A stretch of DNA of 14,715 nucleotides, taken from NCBI GenBank assembly GCA_034696485.1, contig JAQIWT010000829.1, positions 1-14,715 of the forward strand, given 5' to 3'. This DNA is from Isohypsibius dastychi (lineage: Eukaryota; Tardigrada; Eutardigrada; Parachela; Isohypsibiidae). Positions 1 to 8,893 of the stretch are shown here, one piece after another (positions within the stretch are counted from its first letter, which is position 1; each line of letters starts with the position of its first letter). The notes beneath the pieces are model-generated. The model saw nothing but the letters and a program-made list of their open reading frames with translations. It was not told where the DNA came from and searched no databases. Made by a program: the position numbers and the translations under genes.

Positions 1-370
1 GAATTGCGTGAGCATATGAAATGCCATTCACGGCTGTTATTGTCAGGAAATTCATTGGATGTCACCGTCAAACTCTTCCCATCATTTAGCCATACTTTCC
101 TCACTCCCTTGAACTTGTCTTTATTCTCGGACATTTTGTTCTGGAACAACTTGCGAATGCTCGATTTGGAGACTGTCGCTAAGATGGCTTTGTGTTCGTT
201 GCGACAGAAATTCCTCGATCCAACCCAGTTCTTTGGACTGAAAGAAGTGCAGCAATATATGAACATCTGACATCTTCGCCTAAAGTATTCTTACTTCTCA
301 GACGTCAGGAAGCTGAAGAAGTAGCATTTGCTTTCGAAATTGATCCATGCTGGGCTGTTGGGACAAGGTC
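1..370 (-). other. C-type lectin-like domain exons of the astacin gene (partial)
   Basis: These two exons (370-295 and 237-1) encode the start of a C-type lectin-like fold: a CP...W entry, CYFF, then after a 57-bp intron W followed by an FC pair, an ILATV strand, a WLND segment and an ICSRN cysteine just before the window edge. Four cysteines are visible (residues 295, 308, 329 and 393 of the astacin model). The calcium/sugar-binding motif region (EPN/QPD and WND in other family members) lies at or past the edge, so sugar binding cannot be judged. The exons have no start codon of their own and follow the astacin exons in phase, which argues for one transcript rather than a separate gene. Confidence 0.72.
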
Positions 371-1907
371 CTGTCAATGGGCCAAATAATCACTGGTGTC
401 GTTCATGAAAAGGAAAGGTCAATCGAACCTGGTCGAGTGCAGTTGTACATGGCATTGATCTTTGCAATATCAATTTTACTCAGTCCATTCCGTTGACCCA
501 TCTTAACGGCCTCTTTCTCGTATTGACCTTTTGGTCGAATTGTCCACACATTTGGATCAATTGCAAAGTCGTTCTTCTTGTAGTGAAGGACCTGATGTTA
601 GAAATGTTCCCTTCATGATGTGTACCCAAGTATCAGCCTGATGTATGGAAATTCACTCACCGACCCGAAATCGTATGGCATCCCAAAATGAGTTACTTCC
701 GCACTGGAGTACTTTTTAAATTGTGGCCTGTTTTCTGTTTGATCAAGAGGAAATACAAAATGTCTGTGTGGTTAAGTGTCAAGACCCAAGATAAGGCTGT
801 ACTTTGTGCAATGTTGTCATTGTTGATCTCAACATAGTTGTCCCTACAACAAAGGACAAAGAAGTGATCATCTTGCGGGAAGTGATTCTCACCGGTCAGA
901 TCGTGATTGCTCGTGATGGAAACCTGTTACATGTAACATGATTAGGTCGCGATTTATTAACTATTGATGGAATAGTTACCAATTGCGTGCATGAGTTCAT
1001 GTTGAATAATTCCAGAAGTCATGCATGCTGAAATTGAGGTATACTTGTATATTATTCAGATGGTCAAAAGTGAACAACTGACATCTCTGGTTAATGTTCA
1101 TAGCCTGACGGCCGCCTTGACGTCCAGAAAAGGAGCTACAGCCCCTGTTAAGAAAAGCAGTTTGTTGCAGACACATCAATGAACCAACGATAGCCTGACT
1201 AACTGTCCAGGATCGATTTGAATATAATCCACTTGTGTCGTACGTGGTTCAAATTTGACACATGTATTCTCATGGAATACTTTGATGGCTGCTTGGACCA
1301 GGTTCTTGATCTGCTCTGCGTCATCTGTCAGCAACAACAAATCAGAACACTGAAAGGCCTCGTGTATTTTAAGCCATCTACCGTAGCTTGTAGATATTCT
1401 ATAGTAAACGGCACCATCCTTCCAGTGACGCTTCCAATCCAGAATCGAATTAGCCAACTGCAATCAATCATCTAAAAGGTCGTGAAATGGTTGACTCGAT
1501 ATCTCTTACTGTGGTCATTGTTTCCTGAGAGTCAGTGATGTCAATGCCGAGAATATCTCCTTCAAAGAGCTTCTCATCATTCATCGGATTGTCTTTTGGG
1601 ACATCTGAAGATAAAGATCGATTAATGAGATGAATGAAGTCTCGAAAAGAGAGGATGTATGTACTGTACCATTGGCTTTTTTGCCCTTTCCAGCTGAGCA
1701 ATCGGGATAGTTGACTTTGACGGCTTCAGGAAGAAAGGCACACCATTCTAAAACACAGTTATGAGCTTATTCGCTGTGACAGCGCCAACGTGATTGCTTA
1801 CGATTAGAGTCCTTAAATATGTCCTTATCCTCCGCGTCCACGGTGAATAGGATGAGCACTAAGATTGCGAAGAGTTCCTTGGTGACCATGGCATGTGTTC
1901 CCATCAT
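1..1907 (-). CDS. Astacin (M12A) zinc metalloprotease fused to a C-type lectin-like domain; 3' end outside window
   Basis: Secreted zinc endopeptidase of the astacin family with a C-terminal lectin-like domain. Exons read on the minus strand: 1907-1802, 1747-1670, 1604-1510, 1457-1382, 1324-1204, 1144-1083, 1027-980, 923-893, 843-803, 734-661, 591-429, 370-295 and 237-1 (incomplete). Every junction keeps phase. Numbering from the ATG at 1889 (one in-frame ATG pair lies 15-18 bases upstream, at 1907 and 1904): residues 1-19 are a signal peptide ending VDA; the propeptide carries FEGD (69-72), whose Asp72 is the family's aspartate switch; the catalytic domain has the zinc motif HELMHAIGFHHE (183-194) and GRQGGRQ in exon 6. 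The Met-turn reads SVLHY, with Leu where the family has Met; the Tyr is kept. Residues 294-396 begin a C-type lectin fold (CP..W, CYFF, W...FC, WLND). Protease assignment is firm; the fusion rests on an in-phase 58-bp intron with a weak donor. Confidence 0.85.
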
Positions 1908-2382
1908 CTGAGTCCGAGCAGCTATTGTACATACATGTATTCAGATCACCATTGAGAGAAGAGCAAGGTTCAGCTGACAAAATGCATATGAGCACGGTTA
2001 TTGCGTATGTCGGTGTGTTAGACCGGTTTAGGTATATTGCTTAGATAGAACGTTTGAGAAAAGCTCCAGGCAAGCAGCGTGTCTGGAGAAGTTGTGTTAG
2101 TACTGTATTACTTGTCTTTGCTCAGGTGTTTTACGAATGGGAACCTAAATAAAGTTGCAACAAGACGACCGCGCAGCAAGCACGTAAACTTTGTAGATGT
2201 GATATCATTGTTTCTTTGGCATCATGTAACTTACCACCTTATTCTGACGAAGTCAGTCAACACATTTACCAGAACTTTCTGGGCAAAATGTTCTCAGTTC
2301 TCAGTTAGATGTGGTGATGAGAACCTCTCACCACCAGAACATTGCTGGATACGACGATTTCACCTTGTTTATAACGCGGGGA

Positions 2383-2395
2383 GGGGGGGGGGGGG
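2383..2395. repeat. Homopolymer run of 13 G
   Basis: A run of thirteen G preceded by GGGGA (2378-2382). It lies in the intergenic region about 480 bases upstream of the astacin start and 2.4 kb upstream of the BMP start. Such runs can form quadruplex-like structure and are prone to length error in sequencing; no role is claimed. Confidence 0.85.
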
Positions 2396-2869
2396 TGATA
2401 TTCTTTGCCTGTGAACATACAAAGCAAGAATGTGAAGACGAATTTACAGAGGAATACGATCAGTGCAGGAACTGAAAGGTCACCAGAATCGTGCGTGGAT
2501 GGACGACGTGAAACGACGACTGATGGGATACCATGCACCCTTAGTTAACCGGGTCTCCTTCATCATGTGTCGTTCTTCATACTTGAGTCAACAGATGGCG
2601 TTTGGCAAAGACAAGTTCACAATCACAGGCACCCTCTAGCGATCTGATTTTGTCCAGTGTGTGCATCGGAATGTAAGCACCTGAATATGTATGTCTTCCC
2701 GAAAACGCGTGCCATCAAGCGTGCCAAGATCCCGCCCTCCGGGAAGCAGGTGTTGACCATTAGTAGCATTTGAATAGGAAGCACATCAGCTTTAACCTCC
2801 AAAGTGGAGAGAGAGAAGAAAGAAAAGAACCGGAATTGCTGCACACTTTGTCAAGCTCAAGCCAGCCCT

Positions 2870-2887
2870 CTTCTTCTTCTTCTTCTT
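2870..2887. repeat. CTT microsatellite, six units
   Basis: Six perfect CTT units followed by an interrupted GTTCTT tail. It is noncoding in every model I could support. Confidence 0.8.
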
Positions 2888-4606
2888 GTTCTTGCTACAT
2901 AGAGCATGGCTGCCCTTGGGGCATTTTACCAAGTAGACATTCTGTCAGACTGAAATGAGTAAAGAGAAAGAGAGAAAGACGTTTTCGTTCGACTCAAACT
3001 CAAGCTCAAACCTCGGCGCACTTGTTAAACTTACACCCGATCACGAGAACGACCATTCTTCGCATTTTCCAACAATATACACATAATCATAACCTGTTGG
3101 GAAACCCATACAAACGCCGCCGACCATTTCCAAAACAACTTGTTGATTCGTGGATATTACTCTTATCATCATCCGGAATCCATCACACCAACTAACCACC
3201 TGTTGATCTCGGTTGACTTTAAAGGGATATTCTTGCAGAAATTTGCATTGGAATGTGAGCGTTTGGAATTCCGATGTCCAATATGTGAAGCGCTGGATTA
3301 TCATAATTTGTGACATTTTCGTTTCGGTAAGTCCGTGTGGTTTATCCATGTGTGGTCGTTCGGCTTGCTTGTTGGACTGCGGCCCTCTAAAGCAAGCTCT
3401 GATAATTAAAAGCTCCCATCAACGACTTGTTGAAACTCAAGTCAACCCGCTAATCCCATAATTGCCCACTTTTCCCGCCAAACTAAATTGAAGCAGTTGA
3501 TGGTAATTCAAACGAGCCGTTGATTTCCAGCAGCGTTTACCTCTCTAGGCCCAAATTACTCGAGGTGTGGTCTAGAATTCCCAACATTTTTTCGGTCTTT
3601 TCAGCATATGGTAAAACAAACGTTCCTTAAGATACGGTTCACTAACTGCGGCTGTTTTGGAAATTTTGTGGCATTTCATATTCGATACTGTTCTAGTTAT
3701 AAGGCGCGAAGTTCGCAGATGCTTGGTAAATGTGAACTCATAGGTACAGTATACCCCGCCGTATTCCCTTCACAATTTTAAAACATTTTCGGATGTTCTT
3801 TTTGAGAATCTGGAACATGAACCTAAACCCAAGAACATCACAGAACGAATGCGGTTTTGGGAAAAAAGAGCGCGTGGATGGATAAGTAAAGGGGGGATAT
3901 TGCAAGGAGGTCTTTTGTTTGATATGGCTTTTGTGGAAAAGTGATTTGGGTGAAGAAGATGTAATCCGCGTTTATTTATGGCCCTCTCCTTGTTTCTCAA
4001 AGGGGGCTTTTAATGCTAATGGCCACTTGAGTTGGAATGCGCATGTTTGCCCACATGCATCAGGTTATTGTCAAGATGGCACAACGCGTTCAATCTCACC
4101 CAACTTGCCGAGAAATAGTTTCCAGGTGGCCTTCATGAGTGACTATATACGTTTTTTGGGATGAATTAAAATGGGTTCCAGCTATTTTTGAAATGAGGTC
4201 GGTTTGATTGCTTGGAAATTAGTCGGTGTGTTTGTTTAACTAATTCAGCGGAGGAAGGAAAGTGATCGGATAGAGTGTCAATACAGCTGCAAAACAGGAG
4301 ACTCATGATCAATTCTACACCAGAATAATATTCCGCTAAAGCCGAAGATAACAAACTATAGTAACCAAGTGACCTTTTGCACAAATCTTGTGCGGCATTT
4401 GAGCAGATAACATGAGAAGTGATGAGTTTTTCGAGAGGATGTCGATCAGATTCAAAGAATATTCAATAGCCCGTGGGGAATTATTGTAGAGACGGTGGTT
4501 CTTCTCTTTCTTCACTTTCTACCTGCATGAGCTAGTGTAGTGTGCCAGATATACTGTACAAGAACATTGCACAAGACCTAATTAGCCCGATGGGAAAACG
4601 TTGGGA

Positions 4607-4641
4607 GGGCGGGGCTTGAATTTGCTAGACACTTTGGCGCC
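4607..4641 (+). promoter_or_regulatory. GC-box-like and E2F-like motifs upstream of the BMP gene
   Basis: GGGCGGGGC at 4607-4615 matches the Sp/KLF GC box, and TTTGGCGCC at 4633-4641 matches the E2F consensus TTTSSCGC. Both lie 150-190 bases before the BMP start codon. These are sequence matches only and no transcription start site can be seen. Their place near the gene makes a promoter role plausible but unproven. Confidence 0.25.
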
Positions 4642-4794
4642 ATCGAATAACCTTAGTTTTTAAAGAACGAATTACATATTATTGAATTTTCGTCAATGCT
4701 AATTAACTGTATTTTACAGATCTCACCAAGCACCTTGTTCAATTCGGGTCGGCCCGATATTCACCCTTGCGCAGGAAGATATCATCTCTGAAAA

Positions 4795-6484
4795 ATGAAA
4801 TTACGGAAATTATTCCAGCGGATATCATTTCTTCTAAACTGCTGTTTTCATCTTTTAATATTCTCTTGGATTACACCATCGACATCAGCATCAGCATCAG
4901 CATCCTCATCAAGAAGCAGTCTTTCAAGAAATTCCATATCCTCCGGTGATTCGCAGCGTGTCAAGCCTGATCCAGTTATGATACGTCTATTTGAGACGAA
5001 TATGTTAAAAGCGCTGGGATTAAAAAGTAGACCAAGACCCGACCGATCCAGAATTATCATTTCCGATCCAATGTTGGAATTATATTATCGCCACACTGGA
5101 CAGAATGCCAACCTTGCCAAATGGAAAAGGAGTAAAAACAAACCTGGAAGAATAGCTGATACAGTTCGCAGCTTCAGTCCAACATGTAAGTAAAGTAGAT
5201 TTACGTTCGCTTGAAGGAGTTTGTTATTTGTGACTAGTTTATGACAAAGAAGTACAGTGTGATATTTGGCGTTAATTAGAAATTGGGTAGAAGGTGTGAA
5301 AAGATGGATTAAACACGTGCATTTGATTGCTATTCTTTAAGAGGAATAAAAGAATAATTATTCTTGTTATATTTGCAGATGGTGATGATGTGTGGATGAT
5401 GGGTCATAAGGAAATGATGGCATTTGATATGGCATCCCTACCTCTAGATGAGGACATCAAAGCAGCCGAAGTCAAGATTTTTATTAATCAATCTTGGTCA
5501 TTCCCACTTGACTGCCAATCAACCAGTCAAGCCATGCAAAAAGATATCAGCGATGGAACACGGAATAATCACCGCTTTATTGTCAGAATTAATGAGATTC
5601 TCCAAAAGAATGGGCAAGATATAATAAGCCGCCCTATCGACTCCAAACTCGTCGATGTCACCAACAATTCCCGTTGGGTATGCTTGAACAATTTTTTACA
5701 CAAAAAAAATACAATTAATCAATTTGTGCAGCTCGTACAATATTTTACTTTTATAAAACATTGCTAGCATGGCGTGAAAAAATTAGATGATCGGTACGTA
5801 CTCTAACTTGACGCAATTTGATCTTTTCAGGTGACATTTGACATTCTCCCAGCCGTCCTACGTTGGCAGATGGATGCGTCGAGTAATTTGGGTCTGGAAG
5901 TCGAAATGACAAGTCCATCCGGTGATCCCCTCTTCCATGAGCACTTTTCTCCACATTTGACCTTTATCAATCCAATCCGTCAACGTCGCTCCATCCCCTC
6001 CACCGCCAACTCAACCTCAACGATCCCAACTCCCAACCCGGAAAAGCAGCCAGTCATGATGGTGCACAGCAATGAAGGCAAATCAAAGTCCAGCAAGTCA
6101 TCACGTCGTCCTCAAAACCGCCCATCATCATCACAGGGCTCACATCGTCAACGAAACTTGTGCAAACGTATGCATTTATATGTCGACTTTGCTGATGTCC
6201 AATGGACAGATTGGATAGTGGCTCCACCTGGCTATACTGCTTATCATTGCGCCGGTGATTGCTCCTATCCACTTCCCGATCATCTCAATACGACAAATCA
6301 TGCCGTTGTACAGAGCTTGGTTCATCATGCCAATTCAGCTAATCGCGGTGCTCCAGCTGCTCCTAATCCATGCTGTGTCCCAACCGAGCTTAGTCCTATC
6401 AGCTTACTCTATGTGGATGAGTATGATAAGGTTGTTCTGAAGAACTATCAAGATATGGTTGTAGAGGGATGTGGATGTAGATAA
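4795..6484 (+). CDS. dpp: BMP2/4-type TGF-beta ligand (decapentaplegic-like), complete
   Basis: Secreted morphogen precursor that would be cleaved by furin to a disulfide-linked dimer acting on BMP type I/II receptors. Exons are 4795-5185, 5379-5677 and 5831-6484, giving 447 residues; both introns keep phase (1 and 0). The first ATG is followed by a basic stretch and a hydrophobic core ([14 protein letters not shown]), a good signal peptide, so the start is well supported. Residues about 40-283 are the TGF-beta propeptide ([20 protein letters not shown], then [12 protein letters not shown] across the second junction). RQRR at 280-283 is the furin site. The mature chain has a basic, Ser-rich arm (284-340) and a cystine-knot domain (341-447) with all seven cysteines, including the dimer cysteine in CC, and ending VVEGCGCR as in BMP2/4. 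The glycosylation site NTT is kept. The domain is six residues longer than human BMP2, the extra lying just before CC. BMP2/4 rather than BMP5-8 is strongly indicated. Confidence 0.95.
4883..4910 (+). repeat. CATCAG hexamer repeat in BMP exon 1
   Basis: Tandem CATCAG units decaying to CATCCTCATC. They encode alternating Ser-Ala then a Ser run just after the hydrophobic core of the BMP signal peptide, so the repeat probably marks the loosely constrained start of the propeptide. Confidence 0.8.
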
Positions 6485-6777
6485 TATAATGGCGTCCTAT
6501 CCTTTCTTGACCTTTTTGATACCAAAGATGGCGATTGTTTTGATGGATCTGATGATGTTGATGATGAGATGAAAGACCCGAGTGATGCAAGCTGATGAGG
6601 ATGGAAAGGGGACAGATCGATTGTGCCAAGGCTTTTGTTTTCAAAGATGACCTTTCAAATATTATTTTTTCCGAGTTCAGTTTGATGGTCTCTCTGTTTG
6701 TTTGACTAAAAGTTGTCTTTTTGGTTCCGCAGAGTTGCATGTATTTCTCCTGGCTGCCAAACAAGTCAATATTCTCT

Positions 6778-6783
6778 TTTATT
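6778..6783 (-). terminator. Poly(A) signal AATAAA for the serine protease homologue
   Basis: Reads AATAAA on the minus strand and is the only canonical signal in the gap. Using it would put the whole fold-back repeat inside the 3' untranslated region of the protease-homologue mRNA. Confidence 0.55.
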
Positions 6784-6867
6784 TTTTGAGGTTTTCGACT
6801 TTGAGAGGCTGAACAATATGCACAACCTTTGTTCGACAAAATAGAACTGTTACAAACTGCTACTACG

Positions 6868-7028
6868 AAGGGCGAGTCCGATGTTCGGCGTGAGTAAAAG
6901 TTCGGCCTACGTCATATTACGACTATCTGGTTCAAGTTTTCGTACTTTGATTGGATAGCGGGCACCTGATGCCCGCCTTGATGACGTACGCCGAACTTTT
7001 ACTCACGCCGAACATCGGACTCGCCCTT
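6868..7028. repeat. Inverted repeat with 48-bp arms (fold-back or MITE-like element)
   Basis: Left arm 6868-6915 and right arm 6981-7028 are reverse complements at 47 of 48 positions; the one mismatch pairs 6907 with 6989. The 65-base loop contains a second perfect 7-bp hairpin (6958-6964 with 6970-6976, GCGGGCA/TGCCCGC). Each arm carries two TTCGGC copies. The 9-mer TGTTACAAA occurs at 6848-6856 and again at 7038-7046, on either side, which could be a target-site duplication, although the arms stop about 10 bases short of it on both sides. The right arm ends 18 bases from the protease-homologue stop codon. No transposase is present, so if mobile it is non-autonomous. Confidence 0.85.
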
Positions 7029-7046
7029 TGTACACCTTGTTACAAA

Positions 7047-8893
7047 TTACAGTGCACCAATCGCGTTGGAGAGAATCCATTCAACATACGAGTTGACCTT
7101 TGTATAAAGTTGTGGTCCACCAAAACAACCGACAAATGAGCGTGAAGCCGTCACTCCAGCAAGATAATATGACGAATCACGACTATTCCAACAGACCAAA
7201 GGACCACCCCGATCTCTCTGACAGGGTCCCTCAAACTTGACATCTCCAGCGCAAATTGATGATGTCCGATTGGTGTCCTCTGGAGCTCCACATATTGAGG
7301 GTACATTGGGACGGACGTTGAGTGTCACCCACTTTAACAAACCAGGTTGTCCCGTGCTGCCCCCTAATCACGAAGTATAAAGTACAGCTGTTGGGATAGG
7401 ATTGCGTTGAGTGTGTACCTGGAGATCCATCGTATCCACTAACGGCGCATCGTTGTCCAATGAGAGGTTCCTCATCGGTCAAGCAAACAGCACAGTTACA
7501 AGTTTGATTCAGGTCGACATCCTCATTCAAAATGATCAAAGCAATGTCGTTGTTGATATTTGCGGGCAGTTGGCTGTTGAAGCTGGGATGTGGAATGACG
7601 CGAGCAACAGTGTGTGGTCTACCACAACCAGGAGCAAGAATAGGCTCTACTGGCATGTTGGCGCTTCGGACAACGCCAGAATAGACGTTGAGATCAGTTG
7701 TGCGAACGACTCCTTGGATACTGTCTATGACGCAGCTTGCTGAAGTGATGATTGCACGTGGACCGACGATTGTCCCACCACAGTTACCCATCCGACTTCG
7801 TACAAGTGCCTGATGATAATTATTAAAGATGATATAACAACCAGCCTTGATACACTGTACAGATTAATGGATACAATACCTGCCAGCAGAATTGGCCATC
7901 TGTTGCGTCAGAGACTTCTACACCACCAGCAATTCGTCCTCGAAGTTTTCTTTGTGCGGGGAACATTTCTGGCAACGACTTGTAAGCGTTCCTGTCATCT
8001 TGACTAGTGTATGCTAAACCGTTACCATTCACGTATTCTGTCTGGTTCTGATTCTGGCCCATGGGTTGATACAATGACGGACTTTGTTGATATGGTTGTG
8101 GCATGACAGGTCCACTGTTTTGATACTGCTGTGTATTTGGGCTTTCATTCTGGCTGTATTGGTTCATGTTCACTGAGCCATAAGAATTCTGGAACTGGCT
8201 CGGTTGGTTGTAGTACTGATTTTCAGATTGATAGTGGCTAACATTCTGTTGACCATGATCCATTGGTCTAGTATTGACATAGGAGGCTTGGTTGGGCGGA
8301 TTGGGATATTGTTCCATATTTAGAGGCTGGTGCTGACCCTGTTCCTGGTTGGAGTAGGTAGTCATATATTGCTGAGGTTGTTGAATCGTTGGAGGTCCTT
8401 GCGGCTGATTCGCAGGATAGTTGTGAGAGATGTCAGGAATCATGTTCTGTTGGTCCGGTTGCCCGTAATCTGGTTGGTATCCATGGAATATCCCACCGTC
8501 CTGATTGTAGTGTTGATAATTTGCGCTGTTGTAAGGTGAACTCGAACTAGACTGGTCCAAACTGGCGGTCCCACTTTGTTGTGGCGAGGCTTGACGATTC
8601 GGCTCAAGAGGCGATGGAAACTGGTTGATTTGGTGACCTGGGAGAAACGTGTTGCCGATAAGAGGCTGAGTCGCTTGGAACAGCGGCACGACATTTGGGA
8701 AAACAGATGCGAATTGCGTGATGACATTTTTCGTCTTTGTCGTATTGGCTTTGGAAGTAGATGGAGAGATGGAGCGAAATGATGAGCCAAATCGATGGAG
8801 ACCCACAGGGTCAAAGCGTGGAACACCACACCGCTGCCCAAGTATCAGAGTACATTGAACCGTTAAAAGAAGCAATATGAAAGATGGAGCCAT
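7047..8893 (-). CDS. Secreted serine protease homologue (S1A fold, catalytically dead) with long Q/N/P/Y-rich prodomain
   Basis: Chymotrypsin-fold protein predicted to lack protease activity. Exons on the minus strand are 8893-7880, 7809-7419 and 7363-7047, giving 573 residues with both junctions in phase. Residues 1-19 are a signal peptide. A CGVP motif at 22-25 resembles the chymotrypsinogen N terminus, where that Cys is disulfide-bonded to the catalytic domain. Residues about 60-310 are low complexity, rich in Gln, Asn, Pro, Tyr and Ser. An activation-type junction R320-IAGG follows. The catalytic His position reads SASC (Ser363 for His), Asp426 is kept in NNDIAL, and the catalytic Ser position reads CQRDRGG (Arg520 for Ser). 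The structural cysteines of the family are retained, as is the C-terminal helix (YVEWILS). Such homologues in arthropods act as cofactors or binding proteins; that role here is inference. The start at 8893 was chosen over an in-frame ATG at 8962 because the signal peptide begins directly after it. Confidence 0.88.

Larger units (their letters stand above)
1908..4794. other. Intergenic region between divergent astacin and BMP genes; no gene supported
   Basis: Open frames of 60-111 codons occur on both strands but none shows a protein family, a signal peptide or splice-linked continuation, and I treat them as chance. Visible sequence features are a 13-base G run (2383-2395), a CTT microsatellite (2870-2887), purine-rich GA stretches (about 2807-2828 and 2960-2982), a GC-box-like GGGCGGGGC (4607-4615), an E2F-like TTTGGCGCC (4633-4641) and a good splice acceptor (TATTTTACAG ending at 4720) that could close an intron in the 5' untranslated region of the BMP gene. 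No tRNA or other RNA gene was recognised. Confidence 0.6.
6485..7046. other. Convergent 3' gap between the BMP and protease-homologue genes
   Basis: Holds the 3' untranslated regions of two genes that point at each other. A TTTATT at 6778-6783 reads AATAAA on the minus strand, 264 bases past the protease-homologue stop, and is its likely poly(A) signal. I find no AATAAA or ATTAAA on the plus strand for the BMP gene within the gap, so its transcript end is unknown and may overlap the opposite transcript. A large inverted repeat occupies 6868-7028. The long antisense open frame across 6399-6839 has no family features and looks like chance. Confidence 0.7.

Noticed and set aside
1-2000. Astacin as the BMP-1/tolloid protease that would regulate the neighbouring BMP ligand
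   Set aside because: No CUB or EGF domains follow the catalytic domain; adjacency alone does not support a pathway link.
2079-2414. 111-codon open frame on the plus strand in the intergenic spacer
   Set aside because: Its end is translated from the G run, it has no family motif or signal peptide, and no splice partner was found.
3041-3349. 102-codon open frame on the minus strand
   Set aside because: No domain, no signal peptide and no in-phase neighbouring exon; likely chance, though it is the best of the spacer frames.
6399-6839. 146-codon antisense open frame over the BMP 3' end
   Set aside because: It is antisense to the conserved BMP exon and its 3' region, with no family features.
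8440-8841. 133-codon frame within the Q-rich exon of the protease homologue
   Set aside because: It is an overlapping shadow frame of low-complexity coding sequence.
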